This document shows, piece after piece, positions 36,912 through 44,603 of a stretch of DNA of 64,000 bases. A model generated the notes under the pieces. The model was not told the DNA's origin and made no database searches. It saw nothing but the letters and a program-made list of their open reading frames with translations. Source of the DNA: Pseudomonas sp. KU26590. Lineage in GTDB: Bacteria; Pseudomonadota; Gammaproteobacteria; Pseudomonadales; Pseudomonadaceae. The stretch covers positions 2,509,501 through 2,573,500 of the forward strand of contig NZ_CP110644.1 in the NCBI RefSeq assembly GCF_026153515.1, given 5' to 3'. The translations under genes and the position numbers were made by a program. Each line of letters opens with the position of its first letter. Within the stretch, counting starts at the first letter, position 1.

Positions 36912-38156
36912 ATGGATGACGTGAATCGCGATTTCAGCAGTTGGCTGCGCTCCCCGGGTCACAAGGCCTGGCTGATGGAGGAGGGCAATCGGCTGCTGGC
37001 GTTTGCCAAGGCCTCGAAGCTGCCCCAGGGCTTCGGCAATCTGGATGACTTCGGCCGGCTCCCCGCCGATGCCGTGGCCGAAACCATGAACACCGCCCGC
37101 ATGACCCACAGCTTTGCCATGGCCCACATCAACGGCATTCCCGGTTGCGCCGCACTGGTCGATCACGGCATCGCGGCGCTGGCCGGGCCGTTGCGCGATG
37201 CCGAGCACGGCGGCTGGTTCGCCAAACCGCTGGAGCACAGCGCCGACACCGGCAAAGCCGCCTATCTTCACGCCTTCGTCTCCCTGGCCGCCAGCTCGGC
37301 AGTGGTTGCCCGTCGCCCCGGCGCACAGGCGCTGCTGGAACAAGCCATCCACGTGATCACCGGGCACTTCTGGAGCGAGGAAGAAGGCGCCATGCGTGAA
37401 TCCTTCGACCGCGACTGGAGCACCGAAGAACGCTATCGCGGCGCCAACAGCAACATGCACAGCACCGAAGCGTTTCTCGCCCTGGCCGACGTCACCGGCG
37501 ATGCGCGCTGGCTGGATCGCGCGCTGAGCATCGTCGAGCGGGTCATTCATCAGCACGCCGCTGGCAATAATCATCAGGTGATCGAGCATTTCACCCTGCA
37601 GTGGCAGCCGATTCTCGACTACAACGTCGACAAGCCCGACGACGGTTTTCGCCCCTACGGCACGACACCCGGCCATGCCTTCGAGTGGGCGCGGCTGGTG
37701 CTGCACCTGGAAGCGGCGCGGCGCAAGGCCGGTCTGCAGACGCCGAACTGGTTGCTGGAAGACGCGCGAGGATTATTCGAAAACGCTTGCCGCTATGGCT
37801 GGGACGTCGATGGCGCGCCGGGGATCGTTTACACCCTAGACTGGGAAAACCGCCCGGTGGTCCGCCATCGCCTGCACTGGACCCACGCCGAAGCGGCCGC
37901 AGCCTCCGCCGCACTGCTGCAACGCACCCGCGAGCAGCAATACGAAGACTGGTACCGAACGTTCTGGGAATTCAACGAAACCCTGTTTATCGACCTCCAA
38001 CACGGCAGCTGGCGCCACGAGCTCAACCCGCAAAACCAGCCCAGCGCCGACATCTGGGCCGGCAAGCCGGACTTGTACCACGCCTATCAGGCGACGCTGC
38101 TGCCGGTGTTGCCGCTGGAGCAAAGCCTGGCGACGGCGTTGGCGCACAGGGCGTAG
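36912..38156 (+). CDS. AGE-family aldose-ketose isomerase (YihS/mannose isomerase-like)
   Basis: The 414-residue product has the (alpha/alpha)6-barrel family pattern of N-acylglucosamine epimerases and YihS. Conserved active-site stretches are NTARMTHSFAMAH (near residue 60), YRGANSNMHSTEAFLALAD (near 177), GTTPGHAFEWARLVLHLE (near 252) and LHWTHAEAAAASAALL (near 317). YihS and Pseudomonas D-mannose isomerase interconvert mannose, fructose and related sugars, which is the likely activity. It is flanked by REP blocks on both sides and appears monocistronic. Confidence 0.85.
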   Translation: MDDVNRDFSSWLRSPGHKAWLMEEGNRLLAFAKASKLPQGFGNLDDFGRLPADAVAETMNTARMTHSFAMAHINGIPGCAALVDHGIAALAGPLRDAEHGGWFAKPLEHSADTGKAAYLHAFVSLAASSAVVARRPGAQALLEQAIHVITGHFWSEEEGAMRESFDRDWSTEERYRGANSNMHSTEAFLALADVTGDARWLDRALSIVERVIHQHAAGNNHQVIEHFTLQWQPILDYNVDKPDDGFRPYGTTPGHAFEWARLVLHLEAARRKAGLQTPNWLLEDARGLFENACRYGWDVDGAPGIVYTLDWENRPVVRHRLHWTHAEAAAASAALLQRTREQQYEDWYRTFWEFNETLFIDLQHGSWRHELNPQNQPSADIWAGKPDLYHAYQATLLPVLPLEQSLATALAHRA

Positions 38157-38188
38157 TCGGCAGCTGAGCCAGGGATTGTCGAAATCCA

Positions 38189-38378
38189 CTGTAGGAGCCG
38201 GCTTGCTGGCCAATGCGCTGGGTCAGGCTGAATCTATGGCGCTGACAGATCGCATTCGCGGGCAAGCGCGCTCCTACAGTGGATCTCGGCAACGCACACA
38301 ATCGTCGGGGTATATAGAGTCCGGTAAGAATTACTCATCCGAAGTTGAACAATTGTAGGAGCGCGCTTGCCCGCGATC
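38189..38378. repeat. REP pair and single REP after the sugar isomerase
   Basis: GTAGGAGCCGGCTTGCTGGC near 38191 faces CGCGGGCAAGCGCGCTCCTA ending near 38278; the two arms belong to different REP variants. A lone GTAGGAGCGCGCTTGCCCGC lies at about 38356. No gene is visible between 38157 and 38454. Confidence 0.75.
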
Positions 38379-38454
38379 TGGCGCGAAGCGACAGCAAATC
38401 AGGCGACGCCTCTGTGCCTGACTCAACTCGATCAGTAAAGCACTCGCCACCCCA

Positions 38455-39237
38455 TCACACCTTCAACTCAATCCACGTCGGCGCATGGTCACTGGCGTGG
38501 GGCAGGTCGCGAACCCAGGCATCCACGCCTGCATTCTTGAGCTTGGGCGCCAGATCTTGGCTCAACAGCAGGTGGTCAATGCGCAGGCCGGAGTTGGTCT
38601 TCCAGTGGTTGCGGAAATAATCCCAGAAGGTGTAGATCCGCTCGTCCGGGAATGTCGCGCGCAGGGCGTCGGTCCAGCCCTGGTCCAACAGACGCTCGAA
38701 GCAGGCGCGGCTTTCCGGTTGCAGCAACGCATCCTTCAGCCATGAGCGGGTGTTGTAGATGTCGTCATCGGTGGGGATAACGTTGTAGTCCCCGGCCAGC
38801 ACCACTGGATGCTCGCTCTTGAACAGCGAGTCGGCGTGTTGGATGAAGTGCTCGAACCAGTCCAGTTTGTACTCGAACTTCGGCCCCGGCTGCGGGTTGC
38901 CGTTGGGCAGGTACAGGCAGCCGACGATCACCCCCTGCACCGCAGCCTCCAGGTAACGGCTGTGGCTGTCCTTTTCATTGCCCGGCAGACCCCGGCGAAT
39001 TTCCAGCGGCTCACTGTCCCGAGACAGAATCGCCACGCCGTTCCACGAGGGCTCTCCCTGCCAGATCACGCCGTAGCCGGCCTTGCGGATGTCGTCGGCG
39101 GGGAAGGCCGTGTCGGCGGCTTTCAGCTCCTGCAGACAGACGATGTCGGGCGTTTCCTTTTCCAGCCACTGCAACAGAATGGGCAAACGCGCGCGGATGC
39201 CGTTGATGTTGAACGTGGCGATTTTCAGCGTGGCCAT
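38455..39237 (-). CDS. xthA: Exodeoxyribonuclease III
   Basis: The 260-residue enzyme is an AP endonuclease and 3'-5' exonuclease of base-excision repair. The family motifs are all present: TFNINGIRARL near residue 8, CLQELKAADTAFP with the metal-binding glutamate near 34, a GDYNVIPTDDDIYN block near 150, a RIDHLLLS motif near 217 and the C-terminal catalytic ASDHAPTWIEL. The ATG at 39237 follows GGAGGGG at good spacing, which decides the start against an in-frame ATG at 39252. Confidence 0.95.
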   Translation of the reverse strand: MATLKIATFNINGIRARLPILLQWLEKETPDIVCLQELKAADTAFPADDIRKAGYGVIWQGEPSWNGVAILSRDSEPLEIRRGLPGNEKDSHSRYLEAAVQGVIVGCLYLPNGNPQPGPKFEYKLDWFEHFIQHADSLFKSEHPVVLAGDYNVIPTDDDIYNTRSWLKDALLQPESRACFERLLDQGWTDALRATFPDERIYTFWDYFRNHWKTNSGLRIDHLLLSQDLAPKLKNAGVDAWVRDLPHASDHAPTWIELKV

Positions 39238-39330
39238 GGCGTTCCCCTCCAATGAGTGTGAAGGGTTGGAGGCCGCCGGATCGATGAAGATTCCATCGGA
39301 CTGCGCGCGCCTGATTCTGGCTAAGCGAAG

Positions 39331-40428
39331 TCAGGCAAAACGTTGCGACACCCGAATCACCTGCCGGGCGATGTAGGCACCGGTGACAATCACGCCGAAC
39401 AGCCGCAGCGTCTGCATCGCCAATACGAAGCCGACGTCCGAGTGGGTGTCGATGGCAATGATCGCCATGGCATCAAGGCCGCCGGGGCTGGTGGCCAGGT
39501 ACACCGAGAGAAAGTCCTTGCCCATCATCTCGGCGATGCCCCAGGCCGACAGGGCGCAGAGCAGGATCAGCACCAGGGCGCCGGCAATCATCGCCGGCAG
39601 CCGCCGCCAGACGTAGGCGATGGTCACCCGGTCGAAGCGCAGTCCGATGTAACTGCCGATGGCGCCGTAGGCAATCGCCAGCAACCAAGTGGGCAGCGTG
39701 ATCTGCAGCACGCCGCTCAACTGCAACGCGCCGCCGAGCAGCAAGGGCACCAGCAACGCCCCGGCTGGCAACCGGCTGCCGAGTATCACGCCGACCACGA
39801 TCACCAGCAGGCTCAGACCCAGATTGAGCAGGTTCATCCCGTGCAGCAGCGCGTCCGTGCTGTGGGCCTGCGAACCGCCGGCATCGGCGCCGATCAGCCG
39901 GCTGACCAGCGCGCCGACCACCACCACACACACCACCCGCACGTATTGCATGGTGGCGACAACGCGGGAGTCGGCGCCGTCATCCTCGGCCATCGCGACC
40001 ATCGCCGACGCCGCGCCGGGCGAAGTCCCCCACGCCGCCGTGCTGCTCTGAATGCCGCCCCAGCGCGCCATGGCGATGCCGACCACCGCGCTCAAGGCGA
40101 CCGTGAGCACGGTGGTGAAGACCATCACAGGCCACGACTGCATCGCCGCAAGCAGTACGCCGACGGTCATGGAGTGGGCGACCAGCACGCCGACCGTGCC
40201 CTGACCGAGGCGGAACACCTGCTTGTTCAGGCGAACGCTGGCCCCGGCGACGCCGAAGCTGATCGCCACCAGCATGGGCCCGAGAAACAGTGCAGCGGGG
40301 ATGTGGAAATATTTGAACAGTTGGCCGGCGCTACCGGCCATGAGGATGAGCAGCAACCATTGGGTGAGCGGGTGCTGGTGGGCGAGGGCGAACGAGGCGG
40401 GGCGTGGCAACGCGGATCTCCAGAGCAT
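39331..40428 (-). CDS. AbrB-family membrane protein
   Basis: This 365-residue polytopic inner-membrane protein belongs to the AbrB/DUF (PF05145-type) family, with two internal repeats, each beginning with a hydrophobic stretch and a glycine-rich turn (HIPAALFLGPMLVAISFG and SSTAAWGTSPGAASAMVAMA). The family is named from ammonia-monooxygenase-linked relatives and is thought to transport small compounds, without a firm substrate. AGGAA lies 6 bp before the ATG at 40428. A LysR gene diverges from it across 130 bp and is the obvious candidate regulator. Confidence 0.8.
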   Translation of the reverse strand: MLWRSALPRPASFALAHQHPLTQWLLLILMAGSAGQLFKYFHIPAALFLGPMLVAISFGVAGASVRLNKQVFRLGQGTVGVLVAHSMTVGVLLAAMQSWPVMVFTTVLTVALSAVVGIAMARWGGIQSSTAAWGTSPGAASAMVAMAEDDGADSRVVATMQYVRVVCVVVVGALVSRLIGADAGGSQAHSTDALLHGMNLLNLGLSLLVIVVGVILGSRLPAGALLVPLLLGGALQLSGVLQITLPTWLLAIAYGAIGSYIGLRFDRVTIAYVWRRLPAMIAGALVLILLCALSAWGIAEMMGKDFLSVYLATSPGGLDAMAIIAIDTHSDVGFVLAMQTLRLFGVIVTGAYIARQVIRVSQRFA

Positions 40429-40558
40429 TGGCTTTTCCTGATAAGGCGTGACCTGAATGCTTCCATGCCGAGTGCATTTCCAATGCCGGGTAGTATCGAC
40501 AGCGCAATCGATCAAGTCTATTTTCTAATAATCATGAATTGATAACTTTGGTTGATAT

Positions 40559-41461
40559 ATGGACCTGCGTGACCTGACCTATTTCGAAACCATCGCCGAG
40601 CTCGGTCATCTGGGGCGCGCGGCGGAAAAACTCAATCGCAGCCAGCCGGCGTTGACCAAAAGCATCCAGCGGCTGGAGGAATCCTTCGGCACCAAGCTGT
40701 TCCAGCGCGACGGTCGCAGAATCAAGCTCACACCCGTCGGCGAACTGCTGCAGGCACGGGGCAAGGTGTTGCGGCAAAGCATCGCCCAGACCCAACGCGA
40801 GGTGCGGGATTTCGCCAGTGGCGCGGTAGGGGATATCCGCCTGGGCTGTGCGGCGACCATGGCCGAGTACTTGCTGCCGGAACTGACCAGCGCGCTGCTC
40901 AAACGCTCGCCGCAGGTCACGCTCAAGCTGGTGATCGGTCAGGACGACATGCTGCGCGAGCAGCTGCGCTCCGGGCATCTGGACATGATCATCTGCGCCC
41001 AGCGCAGTGCCGAGGAGGAATTCACCTATTATCCGATCCTGACTGACGAAGCGGTGGTGATCGCCAGCCGCAATCATCCGATCTTCACGGCGCCGTTCGA
41101 GATGCGTGACTTGTGTCGCTACCGCTGGGTGTTGCCGCCGTCCGGCGTGTCGTCGCGCATCTGGGTCGACGACGCCTTCGCCCGCCACGACCTGCCGCTG
41201 CCGGAAGTGCAGATCGAGTCCAACTCGATTTCCTTGCTGCCCCGGTTGATCGCCCAGACCAGCCTGCTGAGTTTCATCGCCCGGGAGACGCTGGAGTTCG
41301 GCAAGAACATGCAGGACCTGCGCGAAGTGCCCCTGGAGCAGACCACCATGACGCGGACCATTTGCGTCATGCTGCGCCGCCAGGGCTACCTGTCGCCTGC
41401 CGCCCACGCCATGGTGCAAATGCTGCGCGACGACGGCGGATCCTTCCTCAATTGGTCGTGA
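40559..41461 (+). CDS. LysR-family transcriptional regulator
   Basis: The 300-residue product has a typical LysR helix-turn-helix (FETIAELGHLGRAAEKLNRS, then QPALTKSIQRLEESFGTKLF, residues 9-48) and a C-terminal periplasmic-binding-type effector domain beginning with GDIRLGCAATMAEYLLP. It is divergent from the AbrB-family membrane protein gene and probably controls it. The ribosome-binding site is weak; the start follows from the helix-turn-helix position. Confidence 0.92.
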   Translation: MDLRDLTYFETIAELGHLGRAAEKLNRSQPALTKSIQRLEESFGTKLFQRDGRRIKLTPVGELLQARGKVLRQSIAQTQREVRDFASGAVGDIRLGCAATMAEYLLPELTSALLKRSPQVTLKLVIGQDDMLREQLRSGHLDMIICAQRSAEEEFTYYPILTDEAVVIASRNHPIFTAPFEMRDLCRYRWVLPPSGVSSRIWVDDAFARHDLPLPEVQIESNSISLLPRLIAQTSLLSFIARETLEFGKNMQDLREVPLEQTTMTRTICVMLRRQGYLSPAAHAMVQMLRDDGGSFLNWS

Positions 41462-41526
41462 CCTGTGCTTTTACCCCGTCGGGTGGGTTAGCCTGCGCAG
41501 AGACATTCACCTACGGAGCGTCAACG

Positions 41527-41748
41527 ATGCAGGTACAGATGCAGGTACAGACAAGCCAGCCGGACATCCACGCAATGACCTGGTTGGCACACGATGGCGA
41601 GCATTTCGGCGGCGACCAGTCGCCCCTCAACGACGCCGATTCCGACGAAGACCGCGACCCCGAGGGCGAGCTGGACCTGAGCGATCTGGATCTGGACGAG
41701 TTTGCCGACGCTGACAAGCTGGACATCAGTTCGTCGAACCTGGAATAG
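41527..41748 (+). CDS. Small acidic protein of unknown function
   Basis: The ATG at 41527 follows GGAGCG at 41515-41520. The 73-residue product starts with MQVQMQVQTSQPD and becomes strongly acidic in its second half (DADSDEDRDPEGELDLSDLD). It has no signal peptide, membrane segment or cysteine. I do not recognise it. It lies 65 bp after the LysR gene on the same strand. Confidence 0.6.
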   Translation: MQVQMQVQTSQPDIHAMTWLAHDGEHFGGDQSPLNDADSDEDRDPEGELDLSDLDLDEFADADKLDISSSNLE

Positions 41749-41838
41749 GCGAGGGCGTTGGCGATCGCATGACCCTAGTGACGACACCGCAGATGGATCT
41801 GCCGTCAGATAACCTGTAGGAGCGACCGGGGTATGGGT

Positions 41839-42342
41839 TCAGTCAGCGAGATGTGCAGCCAACGCCCCGATCGCTTCTTCGGCCGTCTCGCTGCTGCCGG
41901 CCCAGGTACACGCCAGCATCAAGTTACGCGGCAAACCGAAATCCTCTACCTGAAACCCCTGCCCATCGAAGCCGGCCGCGTCATGGGCGATCTGCTCGCG
42001 CAACGCGCCATTCGCCGCGAAATACGCCCAGACAGGTTTGCCCAACGCAACGGCCATGCCGACTTCGAAGGCCGTACCTGAATCCGGCTCGGCGCCGCGA
42101 AACGCGTTCAGATTGGCCAGCACCGCGTCGCAGCCTTTGATCATCGCGATATTGGCGTTGCAAATGACGGCGGCGGCTTCTTCAGGCATCAGCTCCTCAG
42201 GCACTTCGTTATCAAAGGGGTACAAACCCTCCAGACCGTGCCGGTCGCACAGGGCTTTCAAAGCGCGGCCGTGCTCGATGGCGTCGGCGCGAAACACGTC
42301 GAAGCCAGCGAGATAAACGAGGGGTTTGCCGGCGGAAGGCAT
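41839..42342 (-). CDS. Nucleoside 2-deoxyribosyltransferase family protein
   Basis: The 167-residue protein has the family N-terminus VYLAGFDVFRADA and the active-site block DSGTAFEVGMAVALGKPVWA (residues about 86-105) with the nucleophilic glutamate. Such enzymes move deoxyribose between bases or hydrolyse deoxynucleosides and related sugar nucleotides. AGGAGATCGCC before the ATG is a strong ribosome-binding site. It is divergent from the FAN1-type nuclease gene, so both may share nucleic-acid or nucleotide maintenance roles (inference only). Confidence 0.85.
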   Translation of the reverse strand: MPSAGKPLVYLAGFDVFRADAIEHGRALKALCDRHGLEGLYPFDNEVPEELMPEEAAAVICNANIAMIKGCDAVLANLNAFRGAEPDSGTAFEVGMAVALGKPVWAYFAANGALREQIAHDAAGFDGQGFQVEDFGLPRNLMLACTWAGSSETAEEAIGALAAHLAD

Positions 42343-42504
42343 GGCGATCTCCTGAAAATGCGTTGATAGAGTGTAGCGGGTGAGCCGGGCCCTTTGGTCC
42401 GCGCCGTTGATCGGGCCGGCGCCATCCTACAGCAGGCAGCGCTGGAATCTGTACGGATAACCAGTATCCTGATCCTCTTCCGTCAGCCTTTACGTGACCG
42501 CGCC

Positions 42505-44166
42505 GTGAGCCTTTCCCCCCTCGACAATCCGTTTTACTACCTGGAAAACTTCCGCCAGGTGCTGAACTGGATCGCCCAGCGCTACGACGATCTGCTCGAT
42601 GAAGACGAGCGTCGTTTCATCGACGACTTTGGCCAACTGCCGCAACCTGCACAGGCTTTGCTGGTGCGCATGGTCATGCGCAAGGGCACGCTGTTTCGCG
42701 CCAGCAAGCTGGATTACGCAGAAATTGGCGATGTCCGACTGGCTGCCGCGCCGTTGCTGGAATCCGGCTGGGTCGACGGCCAGCCCCATCTGGATCTTCA
42801 CGCCCTGTTCGCGTTGCTGCGCAAAGACGAGCTGGGCCAGTGTTTCAAGGCCCACGGCGTCAAAAGCGCCGAGAAAAAATCCGACCTCTTGCAGCGCCTG
42901 CTGCCGATCTACGAATCGCCCCAGCGCCTGGAGCACTGGTTTGCCGGGTTCGAAGAAGTGATCTTTGCCCTCCAGGTCATGCCCCTGTGCGACCGGCTTC
43001 GCCTGCTGTACTTCGGCAACCTGTATCAGGAATGGTCGGAGTTTGTGCTGGCGGACCTGGGCATCTATCGCTACGAAAAAGTCGAATTTTCCGTCGAATC
43101 CCGTGGCATCAACCAGCGCGCCGACATCGACATCTGCCTGCATCTGCACACCTGCCGACAGGCGCTGGACGAGGGCATGGCACTGGCCGACCTGGCTCCG
43201 CAGGCGCTGGCGGTCAAAACCGACAATCCCTGGCTGGCCATGCGTCGCGCCAAGTTGTTGTTCAAGATCGGCCAGAAGGCAGAACTCGAGCAGGACTGGC
43301 CGCTGGCGCTCAGCGTCTATGCGCAGTCCAGCTACCCCGGCGCCCGTGTGCGCAGGATTCGCGTGCTCGAACGCAGCGAGCAATTCATCGAGGCGATGAC
43401 GTTGCTGCTGGAAGCGCAATCGGCGCCGGAAAACGACGAAGAAACCCAACACCTGCTGCGCATCCAGCCGCGTCTGAAGCGCAAGCTGGGCGAGGGCAGC
43501 GTGCAGAAGCGGTTGAAACGAACCGTCACTCGGCTTGATTTGAGCGTGCTGCCGCTGCCCGATCACAGCGTTGAACGGCTGATCCAGCAGCACCTGGCAG
43601 AAGAGGGCAGCGAGGTGCACTACGTCGAGAACGCGCTGGTCAATTCGCTGTTCGGCCTGCTCTGCTGGCGGGCGATTTTCGCGCCGCTGCCGGGGGCGTT
43701 TTTCCACCCCTTCCACAGCGCACCGAGCGACCTCTACAGCCCTGACTTCTACCAACGCCGGGCGGGCCTGTTCGACGAATGCCTGTCGCAGCTCGACGAC
43801 CAGCGCTACGAAGCGGTGATCCGCGACACCTACCTCAGCAAGTTCGGCCTGCAATCGCCCTTCGTGTTCTGGGGCACCCTAACCCCCGAACTGCTGGACC
43901 AGGCGCTGCATTGCCTCCCGGCGCAACACCTCAAACGCTGGTTCCGACGCCTGCTGCAAGACATCAAAGCCAACCGCACCGGCATGCCCGACCTCATCCA
44001 GTTCTACCCCGAACAACGCCGCTACCGAATGATCGAAGTCAAAGGCCCCGGCGACCGCCTGCAAGACAACCAACTGCGCTGGATCGACTTCTGTACCGAA
44101 CATGAAATGCCCGTGGTGGTGTGCTACGTGAAATGGGCGGAAGAAGAAGTGCTGGCTGCCGGGTGA
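42505..44166 (+). CDS. FAN1-type structure-specific nuclease (VRR-NUC domain)
   Basis: The 553-residue product matches bacterial FAN1, a nuclease acting on 5' flaps and interstrand-crosslinked DNA. It has the N-terminal helical/SAP-like region (LGQCFKAHGVKSAEKKSDLL near residue 112), a TPR-like helical middle, and the C-terminal VRR-NUC domain with the PD-(D/E)XK core GMPDLIQFYP near 493, the EVK triad in MIEVKGPGD and the following QDNQLRWIDF helix. The GTG at 42505 gives the expected length (about 559 residues in P. aeruginosa). An upstream in-frame start at 42394 adds 37 unconserved residues. No clear ribosome-binding site is seen. Confidence 0.88.
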   Translation: MSLSPLDNPFYYLENFRQVLNWIAQRYDDLLDEDERRFIDDFGQLPQPAQALLVRMVMRKGTLFRASKLDYAEIGDVRLAAAPLLESGWVDGQPHLDLHALFALLRKDELGQCFKAHGVKSAEKKSDLLQRLLPIYESPQRLEHWFAGFEEVIFALQVMPLCDRLRLLYFGNLYQEWSEFVLADLGIYRYEKVEFSVESRGINQRADIDICLHLHTCRQALDEGMALADLAPQALAVKTDNPWLAMRRAKLLFKIGQKAELEQDWPLALSVYAQSSYPGARVRRIRVLERSEQFIEAMTLLLEAQSAPENDEETQHLLRIQPRLKRKLGEGSVQKRLKRTVTRLDLSVLPLPDHSVERLIQQHLAEEGSEVHYVENALVNSLFGLLCWRAIFAPLPGAFFHPFHSAPSDLYSPDFYQRRAGLFDECLSQLDDQRYEAVIRDTYLSKFGLQSPFVFWGTLTPELLDQALHCLPAQHLKRWFRRLLQDIKANRTGMPDLIQFYPEQRRYRMIEVKGPGDRLQDNQLRWIDFCTEHEMPVVVCYVKWAEEEVLAAG

Positions 44167-44215
44167 CACCGGTTTTCCCGATCCCGTACATCCGCAACAT
44201 TGTCAGCGCCCACAC

Positions 44216-44290
44216 TGGCCTCTTCCCGGCTAAAGCCGGTCCCACTAAAAGCACCCGGTATCCCCTGTAGGACCGGCTTTAGCCAGGAAG
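44216..44290. repeat. REP pair after the FAN1-type gene
   Basis: TTCCCGGCTAAAGCCGGTCC at about 44223 is followed by TGTAGGACCGGCTTTAGCCA at about 44267. It is the GGACCGGCTTTAGCC REP type. Confidence 0.75.
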
Positions 44291-44309
44291 CTTCTGATCT
44301 GCTTTTGAT

Positions 44310-44590
44310 CTTCATACGCAAAAAGCCCAAACACCACAAATCGCGACTTGGGTGCAGGCCGAACGTAGACGATGCGCAGTGGGCCGAGCCGCATGGATGC
44401 GGCGAGAGCGCCGTTAGGACATGGATGTCCGTTCGGCGCGGGCCCACGGAGCGTCGTCGGAGTGAGGGTATCCCGACGGAGGAGGGACCTAACCAGGAGC
44501 AAGCACCTTTGGTTACTTGGGGTGCTTTTCCAAGTAACTCGCCGAAGGCGAAACAGTCTGCCTCCAGGCAGACGCCCTTGATCTTGATCT
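44310..44590. repeat. Structured GGA-rich dispersed-type repeat element
   Basis: The interval between the convergent FAN1-type and SNF2 genes holds an element with several hairpins on the plus strand. GCCGCATGGATGCGGC (44388-44403) and GGACATGGATGTCC (44417-44430) both present ATGGAT at the apex. AAGCACC (44501-44507) pairs with GGTGCTT (44521-44527) and runs into Ts; GTTACTTGG (44512-44520) pairs with CCAAGTAAC (44530-44538); GTCTGCCT pairs with AGGCAGAC (44556-44573). Nine GGA trinucleotides lie between 44391 and 44500. I recall closely similar sequence as a dispersed repeat in other Pseudomonas genomes, where its minus strand is often annotated as a short hypothetical protein; I judge that frame (44245-44502) not to be a gene. 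Confidence 0.55.
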
Positions 44591-44603
44591 AAAGCACACC
44601 CGA

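Noticed and set aside
44245..44502. 85-codon minus-strand frame in the structured repeat
   Set aside because: Overlaps a REP pair and dense hairpins, has no ribosome-binding site, and resembles repeat-derived short hypothetical proteins seen in other genomes.
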